A stretch of 64,000 bases of DNA from Gracilariopsis chorda (taxonomy: Eukaryota > Rhodophyta > Florideophyceae > Gracilariales > Gracilariaceae). Numbering within the stretch: position 1 is the first letter of the stretch; every line of letters begins with the position of its first letter. The stretch covers positions 62,001 to 126,000 of the forward strand of contig NBIV01000180.1 in NCBI GenBank assembly GCA_003194525.1, written 5' to 3'. Below the pieces are notes generated by a model. It ran no database searches and was not told the origin of the DNA. It saw only the letters and a list, made by a program, of their open reading frames with translations. Positions 10,321-20,615 of the stretch are shown piece by piece. Made by a program: the position numbers and the translations under genes.

Positions 10321-10974
10321 AGTGAGGTTGATTTGTATTGTATTCTATTCACTCCTCTCAAAATGGGAATACGCAGAATATGAGATGAAATCAATTAATA
10401 CAGTCGGCAACAGTCAACGCAAACTGCAATCTCAAAGCTTGCTTTGGTAATGGATTGTGTTCCGGGAGAACTTCGCGACGGACGGTTGTAGACAATGGCG
10501 CTGGATAGACTGGACGATGGAACACACCAGCCGCCGACGCCTTAACCGCCTCGCTAGCTGCTAGTGGGCTCCGGTGCATAGATGTCATACGACAGGATTG
10601 TACAGTTGAACTAGAATTTTGTTAATTATATAAATGATTTCAGCATTTGCACTACAGAGTCACTCGCCATGGCTTCTATGTTGAAGCTATTCCCGCACAT
10701 GAAGCCGTAAAAGCAAGGATTACTCGGGAAAGCGATCCCGCTATTCTGTACCTTGGTATCGTTGTACAAGTTGATGCGAAATATCGCTCGTGAGTACTGA
10801 TAGATCGCTCAGGCACTTCTAGGAAGGAAGGCTCCCTTTCGTTTTCTGTGAGGGATTTCTGTAATGCAGTTAGCCATACTACAACAAGAGTCGCGGATAG
10901 TCCGTGGGTGGGCATGAAATACGTATTCGCATCGTTACGGAGTCTTGAAGTGGTGCTTGGAAGCCCTCTCAGAA
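10321..10974. other. Divergent spacer NIP7 / UXT-like
   Basis: This 654-bp spacer between start codons should hold both promoters. A 'TAATTATATAAA' stretch near 10623 is a possible TATA-like element on the forward strand, but it lies 350 bp from the UXT-like ATG. No supported coding sequence was seen. Confidence 0.35.
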
Positions 10975-11523
10975 ATGAAGAAACCGGCATCTGCCGACAG
11001 CACGGCAGAGGAAGACCATCAAACATCTGCAACCCGGGAGGAAGCAGACGCAGCAATTGATAAATATTCTCGAGATTTGGAGAAGAGACTGTACCCGGCC
11101 CTAGAGACTACCTTTTCGCTTCGTGACAAAGCTTTAGCGCAACTGGCGGAACTGGAGCAAACAGAAAGGGGGTTACGTCTTGTAGAGAGAGAATGTTGTT
11201 CATCTCGCGGCGGAAAGTCTGGCAAACCTGCAGTAGAAACGCGAGTAAATCTGGGTGAAAACTTCTTCGTTCGAGCTGAAGCCCAGCGGACTGCTACTGT
11301 TGTTTTGGATTTAGGGCTTGGCGTTTTGGCCGAAGTCACTTTCAGTGAGGCAAACAAGTTTGTGCAAGAGAGAAGACAAATGCTCAGAAGAATAGCTGAT
11401 TCAAACACCAAGAAAGCTACAAAAATGCAAGCGATGGTAGAAGGCGTGATGAAGTGTATTTCTGGCCTTCGAGTTCAGACTCTAGCTCAACAAAAGAATG
11501 CATCCCTGGACGATGCTGATTAG
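10975..11523 (+). CDS. UXT: UXT-like prefoldin alpha-type subunit
   Basis: This is a 182-residue protein of the prefoldin alpha class, most like UXT, a part of the URI/R2TP prefoldin-like co-chaperone. It has an N-terminal helix ('YSRDLEKRLYPALETTFSLRDKALAQL'-type), the central beta hairpin core 'VNLGENFFVRAEA' matching UXT 'VDLGCNFFV', then 'VVLDLGLGVLAEVTFSEANKFVQER' matching '[20 protein letters not shown]', and a C-terminal helix. An insertion of about 15 Gly/Ser/Lys-rich residues sits before the hairpin. The frame is open upstream to a TTG, but the first ATG is 10975 and gives the expected length. UXT is the best fit; prefoldin subunit 5 is the alternative. Confidence 0.8.
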   Translation: MKKPASADSTAEEDHQTSATREEADAAIDKYSRDLEKRLYPALETTFSLRDKALAQLAELEQTERGLRLVERECCSSRGGKSGKPAVETRVNLGENFFVRAEAQRTATVVLDLGLGVLAEVTFSEANKFVQERRQMLRRIADSNTKKATKMQAMVEGVMKCISGLRVQTLAQQKNASLDDAD

Positions 11524-12111
11524 CAACCGTTAAGCATCAGCTCTATATAAAAATGTACATCTCAGAAAGCTATCGGATGGCTTTTTCAATGTTTTTCTGG
11601 ATCACCATAGAGCGCTTCATCGTGAATTCATCAAAGCCAGCGAAGCCGTCGTACTTTTGAGAGGTCTGGCCTAAGGACGGCATGGACGCGCAAACAGACC
11701 CCCAAATTAAGCTGAAGTTGCGCATCAGTCGAACGAGTAGTTGACAGATAGACCGCATTCCGAGCCGAGCGTGATCGGAACTAGGACTTCTGGATGTGAA
11801 TCTGATATGCTTCAGTACTAGGCTCCATCACTCTTTCAATGAAGATGGCGATATAGCGAAGCTGACTTCGATTTGCAAATGCTGCAACTTAGAGACCATT
11901 CTCTTTACTTTGGACGAGACCTCTCGCGTTCTGTATATTTGCTGCGAGTATTAGCAAGGCTGCGGTAATGCCTTCTCAGAGAAACAAGCATAGTCTTGAT
12001 AAGGCTAATAGGTTATGTTACCGAGTTGTATTGTATAACAAAAGTTCTCCATCTGCGCTACGGCACTTGGCCTTCCTGTCACAACTTCGAAATACCAACG
12101 GTACTCCTCTC
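11524..12111. other. Convergent spacer UXT / YbaB-like
   Basis: An open frame on the reverse strand (11570-11758, 62 codons, starting ATG) lies here, but it resembles nothing I recognise and has no clear splice partners. The remainder shows no structure. It probably contains both 3' untranslated regions. Confidence 0.35.
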
Positions 12112-12870
12112 TCATTTTTGTGGGGGCGGCTGAGGGATACCGAATTCTGCTCGAAAAAGAATAGAGAACGATTAGCTGATGCTTGGATTTGCAGCGTTTC
12201 TCTTCGTAGCATAGAGATGACAAGTATCTCACAAGACGTACCTTTCGTCAAATTTCCCATCTTCTGCTTCATGTATTCCGTAGCTTTTGAATGAGCAGCA
12301 ATGACGCCTTCAGTGACAGCTGCTGAAACCTATTGGACGAAAGGCAAACCTAAGGTCAGTTCCTGACAATGAAAGACGAAAATTTGATGATCAATGAGCC
12401 GAATTAGTAACATACCTCCGCACTTCCCAGAGCTACCAAATCATCTGATACCTCCACTTTCAATGGGACTTGTTGAGCAGTCATAGTAACTTTGACTTGT
12501 CCGTCACGCACAGACGCCTCGATTTCAGTATTCTTAAGCTGATCCTGTAGGTCTTTGGCAACAGTTGTGAATTCTTGTGCCTTTTTCATCGCATCCATGA
12601 TGTTGCCCAAACCTGTTTTTAATCGCAACCCGAGACCAGTGTACGTACGTTTTGTCAGGGCCTGAGCTTTGCACGTTTGCTCTTTGTGATATTCATGAAA
12701 AAGAAAAACGTACCGCCTAATCCACCCAGTGGGTTCTTTGGCTTGTCAGCCATCATGGAAACCCGAGCTGGCTGCGGATGTACATTAAATGTACTGATCG
12801 CTCGACGGTGTGATGGAAGAGAGCTCCCAGAAAAGCCTCCCGCAGATGTTACGAACCCTGTCTGATTCAT
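12112..12870 (-). CDS. Plastid YbaB/EbfC-family DNA-binding protein, four exons
   Basis: This is a nucleoid-associated protein of the YbaB/EbfC family, and the presequence suggests action in the plastid. I join four exons, 12714-12870, 12416-12612, 12242-12329 and 12112-12146, giving 158 residues. All three introns (101, 86 and 95 nt) begin GT(A/G) and end AG, and the phases match. Exon 1 supplies a presequence with 'TGFVTSAGG', Ser and Arg rich, then 'NPLGGLGG'. Exon 2 continues as 'LGNIMDAMKKAQEF', the classic YbaB start, followed by 'GQVKVTMTAQQVPLKVEVSDD'. Exon 3 encodes 'AAVTEGVIAAHSKATEYMKQKMG'. Exon 4 ends 'EFGIPQPPPQK', like the usual 'GL.(I/L)PG' tail. It is the only multi-exon gene I could reconstruct here. 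Confidence 0.88.
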
Positions 12871-13080
12871 GCTGATAGGCGTTCAGAAAAAAAAGACGAC
12901 GTTGGACAGGAAACAAGGAAGAGCTTCGACGTATTGATCCCTCGGGTAGGAGAACCTGAGGTGTTGTGTTGAGGTTTTCGATCTCGACAGTTTGCTCCTG
13001 TCTTGTAAAACGCGAACACGTCTACAACGGTAAAGGTTTATCCACTGTGCTCGATGTTCTCCAGATTGTGGAGTCCGTGT

Positions 13081-13170
13081 CAAACATCACACTACAGTAG
13101 AATAGGAGTATTTATGCCACCAAACGACGGCGACGAAGTAAAGTCACGAGGCAGTGCCTCACACTCACAG
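13081..13170 (+). repeat. 90-bp dispersed repeat, copy A (copia-associated)
   Basis: It matches 33781-33870 in the same orientation with about 10 differences in 90. Both contain 'AATAGGAGTATTTA' and 'GGCGACGAAGTA'. The other copy lies just after a copia pol fragment, so this is probably a piece of the 3' end or LTR of that family. Confidence 0.65.
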
Positions 13171-13434
13171 TGTTGCACGCCGCATCTCACAGTGTGGATA
13201 AAACTCGATTATTGGAAAAAGCGATGCAGCGGTAGGTACGGCTAGTTTCGAAAAAATTGTAGTAGTTTTGCTCAGTATAGACAAGTTGATGTAGAAAGGT
13301 AGGTTGGGGAACAGACGAGAGGCGAGGGCCCAGCTCTGTTCTTTCCCTTTTATACCGGTGGAGAAAGACGCTAGTCGTCGTTTTCCACTACAACTATCCT
13401 AAGATGCGCGCGCATCAATGCGGCATTTTAAGCA

Positions 13435-13506
13435 ACCATCCCATCATCCTCGGGATAGTGAGAAGGCAGGACGCTTTCTTACCATCCCCGAAGATAGTGG
13501 GATGGT
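13435..13506. repeat. Foldback (imperfect inverted repeat)
   Basis: Arms of about 30 bases (13435-13464 and 13476-13506) pair with roughly 80% identity, starting with ACCATCCCA on each strand, and are separated by about 11 bases. It may be a MITE remnant or a stem-forming 3' end. Confidence 0.5.
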
Positions 13507-13599
13507 CTTTTGTATCTGAACTCTCCTAAACCTTTGGCGAGGGTTTTGTGAAGAGCGCATCTCTCACATTCTCTTTTTTTCTTGTATTGCTTACAATTG

Positions 13600-15035
13600 T
13601 CACCTAAAATCACCTATACCTAATTTATGAATATCTAAGAAGTATTTGCAAGTAATTTTGGGTTGTTTCAAAGTATTAAAGTTCTTAAAGCTTGTAAAAT
13701 ATTCGACGGGGTTGTTATCCAAATTAATATATCCAACATCAGAGATTACGTGGTTGGAAAAGGCTTCACGAACTGCAGAAATACTGATCATGATTCGCTT
13801 TTCAGATGTGGACGAACTTTTGGTTATTACGTCTAATAGACTCTTAGAGTCAGTCAACATTGTGATCGGGATTTTCTTTCCGATTATGGACTCCGAATCA
13901 TGTTTAATAACGTCAGCAACGTCGAATGCATCTGCAAATGCGTATAGTTCGCCTCGTAAGACAGGTCTAGTAACTTGCCGGCTTTTGTCACTTCAAAAGG
14001 GAAGAATATTGCAGTTCTTGTACTTTTCTACGAGACGAATGATGAGTCCGATATGGGATGAGTTTTCCGTATTATTGGCGAATGATGAATCGGAATAAAC
14101 CTTAAGTCAAATTGAATTGACATCAAGTTTAACATACTTCAGACATACATTTTGCTTTGCTGAATATGTTTTACTACTTTTTTGATGTTTTTCATATCTT
14201 CCTGTGAGAAAGATTGTTCTCTAACTTGAGCAGCCATGTTGAAAGCACAGCAAATATCTGGTTGCGTGTGGGTTAACCAAGCAATTTTATGCCTTAATGA
14301 ACGGAAATCAGAGAAGGTGCAATCTTTTGGAAGAACTCGAAATCGTTGGGCATAATGTTCCTGACTTAGTGAAAACCCGTTATTGTTTGTGCGTACTATT
14401 ACGCCAGCAAATAGAGCGGAATCCATGTCCAAGTCCTTTGATTCAAACGTCTGAACGGTGAGCTTTGCCTTTTGCAGGAGTTGATCGATTTCACATTGAA
14501 GGAGGTTATCTACGTAGACACCGGTTTAGCCAATGACTTTTAACTGTTCGTGTTTCATAAATAGTGACAGAAGTCCTTTCGTCGGTTTCATTCCTAGATC
14601 GTCTTTCAGATGAGTGGTTATTGTTCTGTAACAATAGTCTCCATATTCTGAACGTCCATAGAGAGGGCAGAGAAGTTTCAGTAACATGTCTGCTGGAAGT
14701 TCCAGTTCTTTTGGAGGTTTCAAGTATACTTTACGCATGAGCTTCTGTGCGGATTGCAAGTAAACTTGACGAAAATCTGTGTTCCATATTCTATATCCAA
14801 GAATAGCGGCGGTAGTAACCAGAACTCGGGTGGAACATTGTCTTAGATTAGAAGAATTGTGGACGAGAAGAGCTTTTTCTGGATCTTTGTGCCCTTGGGC
14901 GACAAATCTGGCTTTGAGTATCTCTTCATCGGTTTCCGGGTTTTTGATGGCGAGCACAAATCGGCCAGTAAGAATATTGGCCTCTTCTGACACTTCGTCT
15001 TGTCTAATGACTTTCCACGTTCTACGAGATACTAA
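13600..15035 (-). pseudogene. Ty1/copia pol, RT and RNase H part
   Basis: Read leftward from 15035, this encodes the copia RT domain: 'SRRTWKVIRQDEV', 'NILTGRFVLAIKN', 'KARFVAQGHKD', 'YRIWNTDFRQVYLQS', 'KLLCPLYGRSEYGDY', then after frame breaks 'LRHKIAWLTHTQPDICCAFN' and an RNase H region starting 'LKVYSDSSFA' and including 'LTDSKSLLDVI'. This domain set is typical of copia elements found in fungi and algae. Several stops and frame changes are present. Its upstream half continues at 15859 beyond the inserted solo LTR, in the same frame once the insertion is removed. Confidence 0.85.
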
Positions 15036-15858
15036 TGTAGTGCAATGCCTGCAAGCGGGAAAACACTCCGAAGAGTTCGGGATCTTCCTCTCACGAGTTG
15101 AACCCAGTGTAAGAGCCCTTCCAGGGATGACACGGCAGAGCCGGTTGTGAATCGGGGTCACCCTTCGCGACAAGCGTAGGAAGGTAGTTAGAAGCCGGTT
15201 TTCGGTATCGCTCCAAAGGAGGCAGATGTCCACAAGGTGGCGCACACACGACGGTAAGTCAGTATGAGCCACGACAGTGGGAGCTGCCCAAAAAGGGGGA
15301 AAGGAAAGGAAAAGGAAAGGGGAAAAGGGGAGAGAATGGAGTAGGGGTGCGAGTCACGAGAGGGACTCGGGCGCGAAGCGGCAAGGCCGGACAAACCGTA
15401 TAAACGGGCGAAAACCACAACAGTGGGTAATAGTATCCCAACTACGGACTTGCTTAGGCGAGCAAGGGGGTTGAGCGAGCCGTGTGCAACGGGATACCTC
15501 TCCGCAATGGAAGTTAGTACCGCCGAAGGCGAGAGCACTCAGAGCCAAGTTCTTAGAGTAGAACACCCTTGTTGGGGAAGTTTACTGAGGTGCAGCGGCG
15601 GCCGCCGCTGCACTAAGTACAGTAGACTACCCAGTGTAATAGCTAAATAAATAAATAAGTTGTATCTAGCCCGCTATCCACTACTGTGGTTTACCAGTGT
15701 AACACGCGCAGATTTCGCTGTTACGGTGCATCCGGCCAAGCCGTTGCCACGTGCACGATCCGATCCGTCGGCACAAGTATACCCTCTACTCATAAATGAG
15801 CAACAGCCCGGAATACCCGAAACGGCGATTAAGTGCAACCGCGAGCGGTTGCATTTCA
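15036..15858. mobile_element. Solo LTR inserted into the copia pol remnant
   Basis: This 823-bp insertion begins TGTAGTGCAATG, ends GCATTTCA, and is flanked by ACTAA on both sides (15031-15035 and 15859-15863). TG...CA ends plus a 5-bp target duplication are the signature of an LTR. Removing the insertion and one duplication rejoins the two halves of the copia frame without a shift. The first bases resemble the start of the E1 LTR (TGTAGAGCAATGC), so a related gypsy family is likely. Inside are a 60-bp purine-rich run (about 15294-15353) and a 24-bp palindrome. There is no coding capacity of note. Confidence 0.75.
15590..15613. repeat. Perfect 24-bp GC-rich palindrome inside the solo LTR
   Basis: The half-site GTGCAGCGGCGG is followed directly by its reverse complement. 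A second short palindrome (TGCAACCGC, 2-nt spacer, GCGGTTGCA; 15836-15855) sits at the 3' end of the same LTR. Confidence 0.85.
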
Positions 15859-16496
15859 ACTAATCCTGCCAGCTCTTTTCGTTTGGCTTCACTGAATGCT
15901 CGTAGGTCCCGATGGTGATCGAAAGGACCTAATACTTCAGTGATTTGAACATCATAAACTTCAAAATCACCAGGAAGTATTGGTTGGAGACAAGTATGAA
16001 GGTTGTCCATTAGTTCGTCACCATGGAAGGGTTTGACTTGCGCAATAGAATGTTAGACTTCTTCTCCATTGCGATTAATGAAAACCTGCTTGTCGTCGAT
16101 TTTCACAATTTTGTAGGGTCCAGTCCATTTTATTGGCTTCAAGTTCTAACGATAAACCAGAACTTCTTGTCCAATCTTCAAGTTTATGGATGCGGCAGAT
16201 GGAATGTGAGCGACGATTGCACGTCGCAAACGAAGCTCCGAAGTGATTGTTTCCATTTCAGTGCGCGCGATTTGAAGAGCTCTCATTCGCTCTTCATGAT
16301 CTGGAAGTTCTGTGCTAAAGGGTGGAAAGCAAGGAAGAACTCCAAATACGAGTAGTGAAGGCACAAGTCCCTCGAGTTTCATTGTATCGTTCATAGACTT
16401 GACGGCAAGTCGAAGATCTAGAGCGATAGGGACGTTGGGCCCGCTGGAGCGAATCCTTTGATAAATATGAAGTAAGGGTGGAAACTTTTGAAACAT
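15859..16496 (-). pseudogene. Ty1/copia pol, integrase C-terminal part
   Basis: Read leftward, this gives 'LAVKSMNDT', 'LEGLVPSLLVFGVLP', 'ALQIARTEMETI', 'IGQEVLVYR', then after a stop 'SIAQVKPFHGDELM' and 'EAKRKELAGLV'. These are features of the integrase C-terminus and the linker to RT in the same copia type. It continues into the RT part left of the solo LTR. The integrase core upstream of 16496 is missing or unrecognisable. Confidence 0.75.
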
Positions 16497-17606
16497 TCTC
16501 CCACTGACCCGGAACGGCCAAAACTCTTATCCGCGCGCTTGGGAGCGTGGCTCGGCGCACGTATGGTTACACTTTTATCCGATGGAGGCAAGAAGACCGC
16601 AGGGTTGTGCGATTCAGCATACCGGACGGTCAAGGTTAACAGCTGGAGGGGACACAGATGGAGAGGAGAGCCGAATGGAATTTGGCTATGAAAGGGGTGC
16701 CTAGCACCATTTTCATTCAACTGCATGGGATCTAATGGCAGAGATGAAGGGGCTAAACTGGCTTCAGGAGAAGCATGACCGCTACGCGGGACGTTGTGCA
16801 CTACGAGGGCGTAGTGCAGATTAAGGAGCAAGATATGTGGTTTAGTGGCCGAAGGCGGTCATAAGTGGATGCACGAAACCAATCGGGAAACCATGTGGCA
16901 AACGTGGCAAGTGCCACGTGTAGGAATATTGTGCAGGAGAGGGCTGTGTTACTATTGAATGAGGTGCCGATATTATCGTAAAGTGGGACCTAATCTCTCC
17001 CCTCTTAAGCATTTCATTGCGTATGAGGCGGTAGTTGTTGACTGAACTGGGGCGTTGCGCAAATAAAGTGCCTTTTACGCCCCCTTCACCGCGTTCAAAA
17101 ACCTCGCTTGGCTCAGAAGACGCCCGTCACGTAGGGGAGACTCCCGATTCTAGTTCTTTGAGGAGTTAGTAACTGACCTCGGTGTCACCATCCCATGCTG
17201 GGAACTAGAATCAATACCATTCCTGTATACCACTGCGTCCACAGGCTGATCTTGCCTTGGTTCAACCATGGGAAAAGCCGTTTTGCGCCAATCGTCTGTG
17301 CTCTCGGAATGCTAGTTTAGGTTGCTAGATAGCTAAGTTGGAAACATAATTTTCAAAACATCTTGACTTTTTGAAGTATGCGCAAGTTGCAAGGGCCAGC
17401 AAATAGAATTTTGAATTTTTGCACTTTCTCCAATGCAGTTCAATGTTTATTATTCGATGCTCTCCGCCCCTACAAGTTCTGCAATCACTGATTCCAGTTT
17501 TACTTCCATGCGTAGTAAGTGCACTACAATACAAGTGCTACACACCCCATTCCACATACCCCCCTTCACACCCCACACCGCTCCTAAAATACTTCCCTTT
17601 CGCCAC
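16497..17606. other. Repeat-rich spacer without recognisable gene
   Basis: No supported coding sequence is seen. Positions 16863-16990 are an inverted copy of 23561-23690 (about four in five bases identical), so part of this is retroelement debris. Confidence 0.5.
16863..16990 (+). repeat. Dispersed repeat, copy A (inverted mate at 23561-23690)
   Basis: The forward sequence here matches the reverse strand of 23561-23690 over about 128 bases. Shared stretches are GGATGCACGAA, ATATTNTGCAGGAGAGGG and TGATATTATCGTA-like segments. It probably comes from a retroelement family related to E1. Confidence 0.6.
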
Positions 17607-18665
17607 TTACGCGTTCCAATCCTGCGTTTCCATCTCTTTGAACGTCATCTCAGAGAGGTTCATCGGAAAACTATCCCCATTCTCGAACACCCTTCTCGCC
17701 CCAAAACTTCCCATCCCTGTCATGTGCCTCTCCTCTTGCTCACCTATTAGGCGCTCATTAGTCCGAGCCACATCCACAGCACTCTGGAACTGCACAAGCT
17801 CCTCCCCTCTCCTCACCGCAGGTCCCACATCCTTCTCTCCATGCCTCACCCCCGCCATCGGCTTGCGCTTCTTCTTCAACCGGCTCCCTACACCTTCCCC
17901 CCTGCCCGTCCCCTCTTCCCTCCTTTTCATCTCTCGCCGAATCTTTCGTGCCTCTTGCGTCACCGGAGACCATTTCTCTTCTACTCCCCTCATCCCACCA
18001 CCACCCTCCTTCAGAATCTCCTTCATCTCTACCAGAAGCTCACACGCTTTCTCCACCTTTCCAATTTGGTTCTCCAGTACCCCTCTCTCCTCTTCAATGC
18101 ACTATTTGCGTTCCATAACCTCCCCAACTCTCCCGCGACGCATTCCACGATCCTATCAACCTGCTCTTAAAACTTTACTCGAGCCACCTTCAGCCAATTC
18201 CCAACCCCCAAAAGGATTTTCAAAAACTCCCGACTCTCTGACACAATCATCAAAAAACCTCCGATTTCCATCAAGGCATTCGAAATAAATCCATCAACCT
18301 CCTCCCTCAAAGCCTCTCCCATGTTATTCACCAAACGTCTCATCGCCACCATGAACGCCTCTTCCGTTCCACCACCTCCATCTCCATTTCCTTCCATCTC
18401 CCTGATCGAACGGGGTGTAAGCCTGAGCTAGCCTAGGCTAGCTCAGGCTTACACCCCGTTCCATCGACTTTGAACTCATATCCTCTCTCTCTCTCATGGC
18501 GGCCTCTCCGGTATCTCCATCTTCTTTAGAACTGCTATCAGTTCTTCGTCTTACACATTCCTGCCCAAAATTGCGAAACCTCTCCTCACACACGCACACA
18601 GCAAAAGAAGACCTCCCAGAATGACGGCTCCCAACGCAACCAATATTGACCGCATCTGCCCCCAC
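17607..18665 (-). pseudogene. Decayed coding region of unknown function
   Basis: Three reverse-strand frames follow one another: 18665-18438 (begins 'MGADAVNIGC'), 18397-18167 (begins 'MEGNGDGGGG', with 'AMRRLVNNMGEALREEVDGFI') and 18056-17607 (charged, Glu/Arg/Lys-rich, with 'EEKWSPVTQEARKIRREM'). A region between the last two also reads well in another frame. The first two are separated by the 54-bp palindrome, so the likely original was one gene of about 330 codons broken by the palindrome and by small indels. The protein would be hydrophilic and helical. I recognise no family. The strand bias is also seen as a C/T-rich forward strand. Confidence 0.4.
18408..18461. repeat. Perfect 54-bp palindrome
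   Basis: The half-site (27 bases, starting GAACGGGGTGTAAGCCTGAG) is followed with no spacer by its exact reverse complement. The centre is GCCT|AGGC at 18434/18435. It lies inside the decayed reverse-strand coding region. It could be a tiny transposon consisting only of two head-to-head terminal repeats, or the footprint of a hairpin-end repair. Confidence 0.95.
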
Positions 18666-19630
18666 CGCACGGCATTTTGCCTTTCATTTATTTCCCACTT
18701 CATTTTCGTGCCAATCAAGTTTGCAAAAACAAGTCACCTAAATGTGCGCAAATGTCAGGTCCATTGCGTTAGTCTTCCTGCACAGGTGTCTTGCACACTA
18801 CGCATGATCTTCCAAACGCTCGACGCTCCACGACGTATAGCTCTGATGCATACGTCACGACTAATGATATTATTTGACTTTGCACCGCTCATACCCTTCC
18901 TGAGTGAATCCGAGTGCTACCAATGCACTCAAAGTCATGGCACTCCCCTTCGCACAAAACAATTCACCGTAGCATGCGTAAGGTAAGTTAAGATCATGTG
19001 AAAATTCCCTTGGCATAAATTATGGGGCTCTGCCACCAGTTTTAATTTGCAGTACGCTTTGTGCCTCCGTAGGCAACAACTTCTTCATAACATATTTCAA
19101 TTTACAAAATAGTCCACTACCCCATAAATGGTTTCTATTCTTTGTTCTGTTTAACCACCACTCGAGAGACAAGTGTACTGCCATTTGCGCTTTCAAACCC
19201 AAACAAAGCACTCGAACGGCTACAACCACAGCCTGAAAATCATCAAAGATTCTACCTTTCTGCGTTTGACAAGCCCCCCGGCTGTCATTGGCAGTAGAGG
19301 TCTTATTGGCACTTTGCTCCACAAAAATGGCCCTCCTTAAGATAATTTTGTATCAACCAAAGATTTCATCCACGCACACAACATCCCTGAAGGCTCAATA
19401 TCCTCCTGCTGGAGAAACAACTCTTTGGACAATGTCATTCACGCTTGCCCTTCTTCCCGTAGAGAAGATTTGGTCTTCATCCAGAATAGAGATATTTGTC
19501 ATCTTCTCGCAAGAAATGGATTATAGACCTGCGCCAGGGCATTCCTTTTCGTCGCCGTCCTAAAACTCAATGCCTCCCCAGAGGATGGGGTAGCGCTTCT
19601 CAGTCCAAACAGCATTACAACTGCCACCGG
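18666..19630. other. Spacer, no gene recognised
   Basis: Only short open frames without family resemblance are present. It is possibly the upstream part of the transposase-like remnant that follows. Confidence 0.4.
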
Positions 19631-20042
19631 TAAGGGGGCTCATGCGTTCGCAGATTGCGTTATGGCTGCAGGTCTCCCTTTCAATGTCGCTGAAGAGGAC
19701 CCGTTTGCAAACGTATACTACGAAAAACTCGTTTGTATATGCGCGTTTAATCTCGTAGGATCTTCGTACCGCTTTATCACAATGCATGAGGTGGCTACAA
19801 AGTCCCGAAAACTTTTTTCAACTATAATGAAGGAGTTGCTCTCTATGGTGACTGGTGCTTTAGTTCTGACATGCATTACGAGCGAAACACTTGAAAAACT
19901 TTGGCGTACGAGAGGACCCTTACGGATTTCCCCAGCTCATTTTCAGATTTCAGGCTCAGAAATTCTTATGTCTATGAGTTCTCAAAGAACGCAAAAATGC
20001 TTGGAGAGCGTAATCCAGCTCCTTTCCATACCAACTTTCTGA
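19631..20042 (+). pseudogene. Possible hAT-type transposase fragment
   Basis: The frame reads 'AFADCVMAAGLPFNVAEEDPFANV', which resembles the hAT/DUF659 segment where '..A..F....LPFNVVEDP.F' precedes a 'Y.PPSR' stretch. The downstream part has an 'SSYRF' in about the expected place. No BED finger and no DDE core are recognisable. The assignment is weak and rests on one motif. Confidence 0.3.
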
Positions 20043-20615
20043 ACTTTCTCCTGAACGTTTAGTAATTATTACACAACTACGTTCATGAGTCAAAGAACTT
20101 CCTTTCGTACATCTTTCCCTGCATCTTTACCACCTGTGAGGACTTCATATGAACCATCCACCATCGAAGTACATTACTTCGGAGGTCACAATAAAGAGAA
20201 CATAAACAGAACATATTAAACGAATAGCGAGACCCAGAGTATGACATTCCCCGTCAGCTAAGATATTTCCTCATAATCATAAAAGCCTAGTTTAATTTAA
20301 GCAGAAGTGTTTATTCTCTTACGTATATACTACTTATTCGCCATCCAGTACCAAACCCCTTTCCTCTTACTCTCCATCTGTTTACATCCTTGGGGCGTGT
20401 GGACATACTTTCACTTCCGTTTTGTTTATATTCTTCGTCCGAATCCTCCAAATCCACAATTTTCATATCCTCCGACGAACCCCTCCCTTCTTCATCATCT
20501 AAATGATCGCTCTAGTCACCATGTAGTCCGTACCCTTCCTCTAGAAACCGTGGAGGAAAAGCTGGCTCCCTGTGCACAGCATCAGGGAGCTTGTATCCTT
20601 CTGGGAGAAGGTACA
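20043..20615. other. Spacer before element E1
   Basis: A/T-rich sequence with no coding or structural signal that I can support. Confidence 0.4.

Larger units (their letters stand above)
12871..13599. other. Spacer at the edge of the repeat island
   Basis: No gene is seen. It holds a 90-bp sequence shared with 33781-33870, a small foldback, and a promoter region for the YbaB-like gene near 12880-13000. Confidence 0.45.

Noticed and set aside
11570-11758. 62-codon reverse-strand frame starting with ATG
   Set aside because: No family resemblance, no convincing splice partner, and length within chance for this composition.
17180-17300. tRNA-like GGTTCAACC stretch
   Set aside because: No acceptor or D-stem pairing could be drawn around it; no tRNA or rRNA gene was recognised anywhere in the window.
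17419-18288. 289-codon forward frame rich in Ser and Pro
   Set aside because: Low-complexity product caused by the C/T-rich strand; the reverse strand gives a more protein-like sequence.
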